The translations under genes were made by a program, and so were the position numbers. A DNA stretch of 38,417 bases, from the NCBI RefSeq assembly GCF_900184945.1, contig NZ_FXYF01000025.1:1-38417 (forward strand), written 5' to 3'. Below the pieces are notes generated by a model. It made no database searches. It was not told where the DNA came from and saw nothing but the letters and a program-made list of their open reading frames with translations. Positions 24,149-32,738 of the stretch are shown here, piece by piece. This DNA is from Antarctobacter aquimaris (GTDB taxonomy: Bacteria > Pseudomonadota > Alphaproteobacteria > Rhodobacterales > Rhodobacteraceae). The first letter of the stretch is position 1, and each line of letters opens with the position of its first letter.

Positions 24149-27100
24149 AGGATGGCCTTGGCCCGCCGGACATCCCAGCCCTCGTCGCGCGACACCAATT
24201 CGGCGAATGCATCGCGGACACCCGCGACAGTCCTGGGGCACAGGTCCGCCTCGGCGATGTCGCAGGCGATCCGCAGCGCAATTGTCGCGGCCTGCGTGCG
24301 CCGTGCAACGTCAAGCGCCTCGCGGCGGAGCCGCAGGGCGCCCGCATCGTCGCCGTCGGCGGCGGCAAGGCGGGCGCGCAGGCGCATCACTTCCGAGGAG
24401 GTCCAGATCTCTCCCGTGCGCGTCTCGGCTTGCATCGCCCCTGCAAGGGCGGCTTGCGCTGCGTGCAGGTCGTCTGCGCGCAGGTACACCTCGGCCAGAA
24501 CAGTCTTCAACAGCGGAACATAGTTGAACGGATTTGCGGTGCGGAACTCTGCCACCCGCGATGTCAGTTCAGCCATCTCGGCGGCGGTGGGGCGGTCGGG
24601 GTGCAGGCAGAGCTGGCTGGCATAGGCAAACAGCCTCCCGGCGGACCGCATCACGCGAATGCCGTGTTTCTCGGACACCTCGACGGCTTCGGCCGCGATG
24701 TCGGTCAGGTCCGGCCCGTGCCGCGCCAGCGCCCCCCACATGACCCGGAACGAGATCGCCTGAGCCAGGGAATGGGCATGATCGATCTCGCGCGCATGGT
24801 CGATGGCGAAGGCGCCGAGTTGACACGCGCGTCGCAGGTCACCGCTGATCCAGAGCGACATCGCCAGGAGAGCCGCGCAAATCTCGGCGTGGTCGTATCC
24901 ATGCGCATGGGCAAGCGGCAAATGCGCCTCCCGGTCATACTGGCCCAGTGCCCAGTCCAGGTTGCGCTGAGCCGTGGTCTGGTCACCCCGGTGCAGCGCC
25001 ACCGCGCCGGTTGCGCGGGCGCCGATCATCAGGAAGGTGTCGTCCCCGCTCGTCTTGGCCGCTTTCGACAGGGCCTGCGCGTGGTTTTCCGCCCTGGGAT
25101 AGTCTGCGCGCACCAGGGCGTGCGAATAAAGGCCGTTCAGCGCCAGAAGCTCGGCCTTCGCGTCACCGACCTCGCGGGCGAGCGCGACGGCATGCTGGCC
25201 CAGTTCGGCGCTGCGGTCGGTTGCGATCCCGAACCTCGATCGCTCGACCGCGGCCAGACCGGTGATCGCCCGCAGGCGATCCCGATTGATCGCTTCGCTG
25301 GAAGGCAGTCGTTCGCATGCGGCCGCCGCCATCTCCAGGTAGTGCCCGGCCTCCGGCAGGGCTGACCGTTTCAGGTAACCGGCGCCGGCGTCCAGGGCGT
25401 GCCTTGCCGCATCGGCCCAGTCCTGACCGGCCAGCGCATGCCGGGCCAGGATGTCGGGCCGGGTTTCCGGTGCGTCGCCTTGTGCAAGCGCGCGATAAGT
25501 GTCGAGGTGCAGTCTCTCCCGCACCGGGCCGGCGATCTGTTCATAGATCACGTCCCGGTAGGCCTGGTGACGAAAGGCGATGACTTCGCGACCATGAATG
25601 GTTCTGCGTTCGGTCAACCGGGCCCGATCGAGTGCCGTGAGTGCCCGGTCGATGTCGCGGTTGTCCGATTGCACGATCTGGTCCAAAAGATCGCGATGGG
25701 CCGACGTGCCGAGCACGGCCAGCGCCTCGATCACGCCGCGGCCGGATTGGAGGCTGTCCAATCGTTGCGCCACCGACTCGTAGATCGTGTGGGGGACCTC
25801 CACGACGTCGGCCAGTTCCGAAAGCCGATGCTCCCGTAGCGCATGGCCCAGAGTCTCCAGCATCAGGGGGTTGCCGCCCGAGTGATGGAGGATGTTCTCC
25901 CGCACCGATTTGGGGACCGGCGCCCCCCCCAGGAAACGGTCCAGGAGCAGATTGGCCGGGGCTTCTGCCAGCGGCGGCAACGAGAGCGTCTGATGCGCAC
26001 CTTGTCCGGTCCAGATCGCGGTATCGTCGTCGCGCGTGATGGCAATCATGAGAAGAGAGGCCTTTTCGGCCTGCGCCCGCGCCGCTGCGCGGTCCAGAAG
26101 TTCGCGGGTCGAGTCATCGGCCCATTGCGCATTTTCGAGAACCACGACCGTCGGCCGATCCGCCCGTCCGAGGATCCAGCCAGTGAGCAACTCCAGGGTG
26201 GCTTCCCGGTCGCTCGCGGCGATCGAGGCATCGCCGTCGGGTGCGGCGGCGATCTCGAGAAACTGCGCCGCCCGTTCGGCCACCTCGGGCGGCGCGTGGT
26301 TCAGCAGGGCGGCAAGGGTCGTCTGCGCCGCGTCCGGCCCGGTCAGCTTTGCCAGGGTATTGGCCACGGGCCGCAGGGGCGACTGCGCCGCCATGGCCGT
26401 GGCCACTAGATTGATCACGCGGGCCGAGGGGTCCACCTCCGTCGCCATAAAGCTTTGAACCAAGGCGGATTTTCCGATCCCGGTGTCGCCATGGATCGTG
26501 AGCGTGGCCGGATGCCCCTGCCGCCCGCGGCGCCAAAGGTCGCCGAGAACCGCCGATTCTGCATCGCGACCGACAAGGTGGATCGGCTTTGCCGCCGTTG
26601 CCGCGACCCTGTTCAGGCTGACGACGTGATACAGGTCCACCGGTTCGGCAAGGCCCTTGAGGCTGACGGACTCGGGCTCGCTATATGAAAGCGATGTTTC
26701 GGTAAGTTCCCGCGTCTTCCGGTCGACCACAATGCCATTCGGACGCGCCACAGCCTGAAGTCGCGCCGCCCGGTTCACCGCAGGGCCGACGAGATGCGTG
26801 TGGTCCCCGGACGTGTCGTTGTGTTTCACGCCAACGGCCGCCTGGCCAGTGGCGATGCCGATCCGGGTGGCGATGCGGATGGGGTCCCGCCCGGCGAGCG
26901 CGACCGGGGACCGGATCAGCGCGCCTTGCAGGTCATGGGCAGCCACGACACAGCGCTCGGCAAAGCCTTCGAGCACCCGCGGATAGCCGAAAAGAAAGAC
27001 CAGCCCGTCGCCTTGGGACATGGCCAGATGGCCGCCGTGCCGCCGCACGATCCTGTCCGCGATGTCGTAGTAATGCTGCAGGACGACCTGCATCCGGTCG

Positions 27101-27432
27101 ATGTCGAGTTCCTCGCCCAGCCGTGTCGAGCCAACCATGTCGCAAAACAGGACACTCAGCCGGCGCAGTTGGACGTCACCCGCGCCCGGTGCGTCCGGCC
27201 ACGGAGCGTCTTTCCCGGCCGCCGCACCAAGTGCCCGGATGCCCTTGAGAAGTCTCTTTCGCACACCCAGGCTGAAGCCGAGTTCCTTGAGGTCGTCGTC
27301 GACGAGAAGCGGCAGGACCGACATGTCGATATCTTCCGCGGTCAGCCGGTCTCGCAAATGCGGCAGACCAATGCCCGAAAGGAATTCGAGCAGCTGACCG
27401 GGCCGCTGGGCAAGGTCGCCATTTGTTTTCAC
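24127..27432 (-). CDS. SAM domain/class III cyclase/STAND ATPase/TPR signalling protein
   Basis: 1101 residues from the GTG at 27432 (GGGGAG 6 nt upstream). Order: a SAM-like helical domain (~10-66), a class III nucleotide cyclase domain (~90-270) with metal aspartates Asp98 (FCDMVGST) and Asp141 (QGDGLVFLFG) and the NRAAR motif near 219-223, an AAA/STAND ATPase with Walker A GDTGIGKS (314-321), and a long TPR-like helical C-terminus. Proteins of this layout are cyclase-like regulators widespread in alphaproteobacteria. The metal Asps are kept, but the residue usually preceding VGxxVN differs (His-Leu), so cyclase activity and base specificity are uncertain. It converges on the quinone operon with a 22-bp overlap. 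Confidence 0.85.
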   Translation of the reverse strand: MKTNGDLAQRPGQLLEFLSGIGLPHLRDRLTAEDIDMSVLPLLVDDDLKELGFSLGVRKRLLKGIRALGAAAGKDAPWPDAPGAGDVQLRRLSVLFCDMVGSTRLGEELDIDRMQVVLQHYYDIADRIVRRHGGHLAMSQGDGLVFLFGYPRVLEGFAERCVVAAHDLQGALIRSPVALAGRDPIRIATRIGIATGQAAVGVKHNDTSGDHTHLVGPAVNRAARLQAVARPNGIVVDRKTRELTETSLSYSEPESVSLKGLAEPVDLYHVVSLNRVAATAAKPIHLVGRDAESAVLGDLWRRGRQGHPATLTIHGDTGIGKSALVQSFMATEVDPSARVINLVATAMAAQSPLRPVANTLAKLTGPDAAQTTLAALLNHAPPEVAERAAQFLEIAAAPDGDASIAASDREATLELLTGWILGRADRPTVVVLENAQWADDSTRELLDRAAARAQAEKASLLMIAITRDDDTAIWTGQGAHQTLSLPPLAEAPANLLLDRFLGGAPVPKSVRENILHHSGGNPLMLETLGHALREHRLSELADVVEVPHTIYESVAQRLDSLQSGRGVIEALAVLGTSAHRDLLDQIVQSDNRDIDRALTALDRARLTERRTIHGREVIAFRHQAYRDVIYEQIAGPVRERLHLDTYRALAQGDAPETRPDILARHALAGQDWADAARHALDAGAGYLKRSALPEAGHYLEMAAAACERLPSSEAINRDRLRAITGLAAVERSRFGIATDRSAELGQHAVALAREVGDAKAELLALNGLYSHALVRADYPRAENHAQALSKAAKTSGDDTFLMIGARATGAVALHRGDQTTAQRNLDWALGQYDREAHLPLAHAHGYDHAEICAALLAMSLWISGDLRRACQLGAFAIDHAREIDHAHSLAQAISFRVMWGALARHGPDLTDIAAEAVEVSEKHGIRVMRSAGRLFAYASQLCLHPDRPTAAEMAELTSRVAEFRTANPFNYVPLLKTVLAEVYLRADDLHAAQAALAGAMQAETRTGEIWTSSEVMRLRARLAAADGDDAGALRLRREALDVARRTQAATIALRIACDIAEADLCPRTVAGVRDAFAELVSRDEGWDVRRAKAILQAGPGT

Positions 27433-27635
27433 GTCAAACTCCCCACGGCCGGATGCGCAATCCGACGTCAAAATGTTAACCCACGTGGCGCGCCGATTGC
27501 AAAGGAACTGATCCACCCGGTCGAGGATGCCATGCCGCCGCGGCGCGCCGACTTGCAGGATGCTTGAGATGGTGTTCGCCGGACTGAACCGCCCCGGCTT
27601 GCCCGGAGAGCAAAACTCTCAAAGGATAGCTCTCC

Positions 27636-28629
<994 letters not shown>

Positions 28630-28671
28630 CGTGTTGAACGAAACGCTCTCCGGGCAAGCCGGGGCGGTTCA

Positions 28672-28777
28672 GCGGGAGGTGAAGAAGGCGCTTCGTCAGA
28701 CTCTCTTCAAGTAAAAGCTCCACCAGGACGCAGAGCTTTTCGACCGAGCCTACGGCTACATTCGGGAGTACTACTGA
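28672..28777 (+). pseudogene. HsdR (type I restriction subunit) C-terminal remnant
   Basis: Directly after the IS3 right end the frame reads REVKKALRQTLFK-stop-KLHQDAELFDRAYGYIREYY. This is the characteristic last ~35 residues of type I restriction endonuclease HsdR. A TAA stands where a Tyr codon is expected. The rest of hsdR, hsdM and hsdS is absent from the window. The remnant ends 3 bp before the next start codon. Confidence 0.8.
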
Positions 28778-28780
28778 GCA

Positions 28781-29203
28781 ATGGGGGGAGACGAGCGCAC
28801 ATTCACTGTCGCAACGGATGACGCTGTCATATCCATGATTCAAAGTGCCAGGCGACGGCTCGTGGTTATCGCGCCGGCATTATCCAAGGCCGTTGCGAAC
28901 GCCCTTGCGGAGCGTTTTGACGAGCTGGCTGAACTGGACATTCGAGTAATCGTCGATGCCGACGCCGAGGTTTACCGGCTCGGCTTCGGTGAACGAGAAG
29001 CTCGCCAGTTGATCCGTGATGCCGCTTCTCGAAGCTTGCTTGACTTGCGGGAACAGCCGGGTGTCCGGATTGGCGTCATCATCTCTGATGACGGCACGAT
29101 GGTATTTGCGCCGGTCTCGAAGAATATCGAAGCCTCCACCGCCCCAGAGTTTCCTGAGACACTGCCGAAGGCTTATTTTGTGCCCAAAGGAGGTCGGACA
29201 TGA
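28781..29203 (+). CDS. PLD-like domain protein (hypothetical, R-M associated)
   Basis: 140 residues starting 3 bp after the hsdR stop. The region DAVISMIQSARRRLVVIAPALS resembles the first strand-helix of phospholipase D-like proteins, and the later VRIGVIISDDGTMVFAPVS resembles the N-terminal half of PLD-like effector proteins found in restriction clusters. No HKD motif is present, so either catalysis is lost or only the N-terminal half survives. The last ~15 residues look unlike the family, suggesting a rearranged 3' end. It overlaps the DUF1524 fragment by ATGA. Confidence 0.5.
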   Translation: MGGDERTFTVATDDAVISMIQSARRRLVVIAPALSKAVANALAERFDELAELDIRVIVDADAEVYRLGFGEREARQLIRDAASRSLLDLREQPGVRIGVIISDDGTMVFAPVSKNIEASTAPEFPETLPKAYFVPKGGRT

Positions 29204-29619
29204 AGGAAGACCGCACCCGTTGGCTGCAGTCCTACACCAGCGGTGGCTTCGAAATCGAGCACATCTTTCCCCAGAAACCTGATGCGAAGGCAGCGGAGGA
29301 GTTTGGTCCGCACGAGGACCCACTGGTCTCGCAGCGTCTAGGGAACTTGGTGCTCATCGAGAAATCGATCAACTCGTCGCTCGGCAATCGCGCCTACAGC
29401 GAGAAGCGGCCGATCTATCTTCAGTCGAAACTGCTCCTGACGCGCGCGCTCTCGGAGCGGCCGCAGGTCGGCGCGAATACCCGCATTGACCGCGCCGTGG
29501 CATCGATTGAGTCCTTCCCGACCTGGACGGAGCGCAACGTCCTGCGGCGGCAGCGATGGCTGGCGGATCTGGCGCGCTCGGTCTGGCGGATACCAGGGAG
29601 TACTGCCGCACCCTCATGA
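29200..29619 (+). pseudogene. DUF1524 (GmrSD-type HNH) C-terminal fragment
   Basis: 139 residues with FEIEHIFPQKPDA, RLGNLVLIEKSINSSLGNRA and YSEKRPIYLQSKLLLTRAL, the DUF1524 HNH-like nuclease half of GmrSD/DUF262-DUF1524 modification-dependent restriction enzymes. The DUF262 NTPase half (~400 residues) is missing, so this is a truncation even though a good ribosome site (AAAGGAGG) precedes the ATG. With hsdR and the PLD-like gene it forms a decayed defence cluster. Confidence 0.75.
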
Positions 29620-30077
29620 AGCTGCCGTTCACCCGCAATGAAATTCCGTTTCGTCCCGTAACCAGGTCATTTCGGCAGGCAGCACCGAACGGCCGCAGTG
29701 GCGAACGTTCGATCTCTGTTCCATCTCGGCGAGTGCCACTGGCGTCGAGGTTTTCAGGCTGCCTGTCAGAAAAACGTAATATTTTCTGCAGGATACGAGC
29801 TTTTCACCAAAACGGCGCAGTCATGAGGTCCGGAGAATATCGGGCTAAGAGAACAGATTTTGAGGCAGCCGCGGGCACGGCAGTGTTCAGCTTAGCCCGC
29901 AAACCCCTTTGAAAACACGCAAAAATCCGGCCACAGCTGCACGGCGAGTACGCTTTCGCAAGGGCGAGTGGCGGAGGGGACGGGACCGGGATCGAACCTT
30001 CTCTGCCGCCCAAGGCATTGTTATCATTGACTTGGGAATAGTTCGATCCGACATGCGGCTGAAACGCGACTGTTATC
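29620..30077. other. Non-coding/debris, no gene supported
   Basis: No convincing coding region. The stretch is somewhat AT-richer around 29760-29930 and contains the short palindrome CAGGCTGCCTG near 29757. It separates the restriction fragments from the IS110 material. Confidence 0.4.
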
Positions 30078-30199
30078 GAACCGGGTGAACTGCGGCCGTG
30101 ACAACTTTTTCCGAAACATGACGGACCCGTCCACCGCGGCGCCATGCACATGGAACACGTTCTTTGCGAGATCGACGCCGATGATGGAACTTCTCCCAT
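30078..30199 (-). pseudogene. IS110-family transposase, N-terminal remnant
   Basis: From the ATG at 30199 (minus strand) the codons read MGEV; a 1-nt deletion then shifts into a frame reading IIGVDLAKNVFHVHGAAVDG and SVMFRKKLSRPQFTRF. It aligns with the MFEV..GIDLAKN start at the window's left edge. Only about 40 codons remain. A hairpin of the same design as at 49-119 lies immediately upstream. Confidence 0.8.
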
Positions 30200-30277
30200 G
30201 GATGCCCTCTCCCTCGGCTTGTGCTTCGACACCGCAAGCTTGGCACATTGCGATGCCGTCAGGGGAGAGCGGCATCC
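30200..30277 (-). ncRNA. IS110 leader hairpin, second copy with compensatory stem changes
   Basis: The arm 30200-30213 pairs with 30263-30277 over 14 bp with one bulged C (30270), enclosing a 49-nt loop. Position (touching the transposase start), loop length and the motifs GACACC (at the same loop offset) and GCGATGCCG match the hairpin at 49-119, while both stem arms differ in sequence but still pair. This points to a selected RNA structure, plausibly part of an IS110 bridge RNA. Confidence 0.5.
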
Positions 30278-30406
30278 ACATGGGGTAATCGCGGGAGCGC
30301 GTCGCCCCGACTGCCGTCAAGATCTCGGAGGGCGGCTATTCTCCGATACGATGGAAAACGGGCTCACGACTGATTGCCGGGCCCAAGCATCGAAGGGAGA
30401 ACAGCC

Positions 30407-31432
30407 ATGGAAGAACATATCGGCCTTGACGTGTCGATGAAAGAGACCGCCGTTTCGATCCGCCGGGGAGGTCAGCGCGTATGGAGGGGGAAGTGCGTCA
30501 CCGACCCGGCCGCGATTGTGACGCTCATTCGCAAACGGGCACCGGGCATGAGGCGTGTCGTGTTCGAGACGGGTCCGCTCTCTGTGTGGCTCTATGACGC
30601 AATCAGCGCCAGGGGGCTGCCGGCGATCTGCATCGACGCGCGTCATGCCAAGGCTGCGCTCGACATGGCGCAGAACAAAACCGATGCGAACGATGCCGAC
30701 GGTCTGGCGCATCTTGCCGAGGTCGGGTTCTTTCGCGCGGTGCGTGTGAAGGGGTTCGACAGCATGCTGACACGAACGCTCGTCGGGGCACGTAACCAGT
30801 TGACCCGGATTACCACCCAGCTTTCGAACCCAATCCGAGGCGTCATGAAGACATTCGGCTTGCTCGTTCCCGCGGGCAAGGGAAGCAAATTCGAGCGGAA
30901 TGTGCGGAATCTTCTCGTGGGGCGGACGGAACTCGCTGCTATCGTTCTGCCGTTGCTGGAGGCTTGGCGCAGCATTCGCAGCCAAGTGGCGGACCTCGGA
31001 ACACAGCTCGTCGCGACGGCACGCCAAAACCCCGACTCGCGCCTCCTCATGTCGATCCCCGGCATCGGTGCGGTGACCGCAAAGTCCTTTGTCGCCGCCA
31101 TCGAGGACCCCGCCAACTTCAGGAACTCACGATCCGTCGGGGCCTGGGTCGGCCTGACAACGCGCCGCTACCAGTCTGGCGAGGTCGACTATGATGGCCA
31201 TATCTCTCGGCGCGGCGACCGGCATCTACGCTGGCTGCTCTACGAAGCTGCGGCGATCATCCTGACCCGCGTCAGGGCCGAAAGCAGCCTGCGCACCTGG
31301 GGGCTCGGGCTGCGCGAAAGGCTCGGCTTCAAACGCGCCGCCGTCGCCGTGGCCCGAAAACAGGCGGTGATCATGCATGCAATGCTCAAGACGGGCGCGA
31401 TCTTCGATCCGCAAGCCGGAGCCGCGACCTGA
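30407..31432 (+). CDS. IS110-family transposase, apparently complete
   Basis: 341 residues from the ATG at 30407 (AGGGAGA upstream), the full length expected. N-terminal DEDD RuvC-like core: GLDVSMKET (Asp), VVFETGPLS (Glu) and NKTDANDADGLAHL (Asp-Asp). C-terminal Tnp2 domain: SIPGIGAVTAKSFVA with the conserved Ser, and GLTTRRYQSGEVDYDG. No frameshift or stop is seen, so it may be active. Element ends are not obvious, as is usual for IS110. It belongs to a different subgroup from the two fragments. Confidence 0.92.
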   Translation: MEEHIGLDVSMKETAVSIRRGGQRVWRGKCVTDPAAIVTLIRKRAPGMRRVVFETGPLSVWLYDAISARGLPAICIDARHAKAALDMAQNKTDANDADGLAHLAEVGFFRAVRVKGFDSMLTRTLVGARNQLTRITTQLSNPIRGVMKTFGLLVPAGKGSKFERNVRNLLVGRTELAAIVLPLLEAWRSIRSQVADLGTQLVATARQNPDSRLLMSIPGIGAVTAKSFVAAIEDPANFRNSRSVGAWVGLTTRRYQSGEVDYDGHISRRGDRHLRWLLYEAAAIILTRVRAESSLRTWGLGLRERLGFKRAAVAVARKQAVIMHAMLKTGAIFDPQAGAAT

Positions 31433-31843
31433 AGTCCAGCGGACAGCGTTCGGGTTCCGAACGTTTGAGGCGTTCCTGCCGGGACGTGGGCCGGGCCTTT
31501 CCGTTGATGGGGTTGCACCGTCGATCAGGCAGAGTGCGTCATCCACATTGAAGGCCCCTCCCGCGAAGCCCCAACATGCGGCGGCTCTGTGCCGACCGCG
31601 GAGACAACCATGCATCCGCCAGGCGCACATTCAGGCGAACAGGACTTGGCGCAACAAGAGCGATTAGACAACCCCATCTCCACCTCGCAAGCCTTTGCAA
31701 GTATTCACCTATGGACTGCGCAGACAATTCTCAGGGCCCAGCCAAGGGTTCAAGAAGCGCGAGCAAAAACTACCAGATGACAGAACCCCAAATTTGTGCC
31801 GCCTCATCTTGAGGACGCCATCCGCACCGCAATCAATGATGCA
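31433..31843. other. IS110 right flank with hairpin; no gene
   Basis: Contains a perfect 7-bp stem with 3-nt loop (CGTTCGG-GTT-CCGAACG, 31447-31463) 14 bp after the transposase stop, a candidate terminator or part of the element's RNA or end. The remainder grades from GC-rich to AT-richer sequence toward 31800 and shows no supported coding region. Confidence 0.4.
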
Positions 31844-32731
31844 TCATTGGCTGCTCTGAGTTGAAAACTCCCAGTCCCCAAGGGAATACGGCTCATATTG
31901 ATGGTCGCTTCGGTAAGCATCTAGGAACTCGTAGGAAAACTCCGTCCCTCTGATATCGCCAAGATAATCCGGCGTGTAGTACTGGGTGATCTCGAAACCA
32001 TCATTGAGACCCAGCGCAAACAACAGCGCAAGCCCATATGAATCGCTAAATGATAACAGGTCCTGAATCTCCTCAATAAGCAAAAAATCATGAGGGTCGT
32101 TCTCAAATGCAATTGACTTCGCCGCGTCAAAATCAGAAATAAGCGCGCGAAAATAAAGCCTGGTGGATGACGACAACCCCTCTCCTCGCCCTAGTTCGTC
32201 AATCAACCCAAAAACCTTGCTCTTTAGTTCGACACCGCCTGCGATCCAACTTATTAAACTAAGGCCGCCAATCTCACTTCTCAGAGATGGAATGTTTTCA
32301 AAAGCGGTGAATGCATAGGTCGCATTACCCAGGTCGTCTAAGTATCTTCTGCCACGAAAAGAGCTTGATAATTCCATGCTATTCGCATCCATTAATTTCC
32401 CCTGGGCGAAATAGATCTTCATCACCCGTATTGATGCAGCCAGCCTGGCGCTTGACTCGTTCAGGAAAGCGAAGGGAAATTCCTGTGAAATTGTTTCGGA
32501 GGCGACCTCAATTTGTGCCTGAACAAACTGACTTCTTGCTGAAATCAGATCGAAATCCAAACCACTAACCATACTTGTTCGATTTGAATGTTCATTAAAA
32601 AGCGCGACAAGCGAGTTCTTTGAAGGCGTGGACCAATCACGTGGGCTCAATGGACAGCAAAAACTGGGGTCTGAAAGGACATCATTTGGCCATAAGAGGA
32701 TGGAAAGCACAAAAGGCAAAAGCGTCTTCAT
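31844..32731 (-). CDS. Secreted protein of unknown function (second of pair)
   Basis: 295 residues. An N-terminal signal peptide is likely (MKTLLPFVLSILLWPNDVLS, cleavage near residue 20), followed by a polar, helix-rich protein with two cysteines just after the cleavage site (SFCCPLS). No family is recognised. It starts 7 bp after the end of the 792-residue gene, so the two form an operon. Codon use and base composition are clearly more AT-rich than the metabolic blocks, a sign of horizontal acquisition. Export to the periplasm is inferred. Confidence 0.6.
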   Translation of the reverse strand: MKTLLPFVLSILLWPNDVLSDPSFCCPLSPRDWSTPSKNSLVALFNEHSNRTSMVSGLDFDLISARSQFVQAQIEVASETISQEFPFAFLNESSARLAASIRVMKIYFAQGKLMDANSMELSSSFRGRRYLDDLGNATYAFTAFENIPSLRSEIGGLSLISWIAGGVELKSKVFGLIDELGRGEGLSSSTRLYFRALISDFDAAKSIAFENDPHDFLLIEEIQDLLSFSDSYGLALLFALGLNDGFEITQYYTPDYLGDIRGTEFSYEFLDAYRSDHQYEPYSLGDWEFSTQSSQ

Positions 32732-32738
32732 ATCTGGC

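Noticed and set aside
24127-27432. Calling the large minus-strand protein a SARP- or LuxR-type activator
   Set aside because: No C-terminal helix-turn-helix is visible; the N-terminus has a SAM domain and a cyclase domain with metal aspartates instead.
28781-29619. An intact two-gene PLD/HNH defence system
   Set aside because: The first lacks an HKD motif and the second lacks the DUF262 half; both adjoin a broken hsdR, so decay is the simpler explanation.
30078-30277. A CRISPR-like or invertible repeat pair with the window start
   Set aside because: The two regions are single hairpins upstream of transposase starts, not repeats with spacers, and their stem sequences differ.
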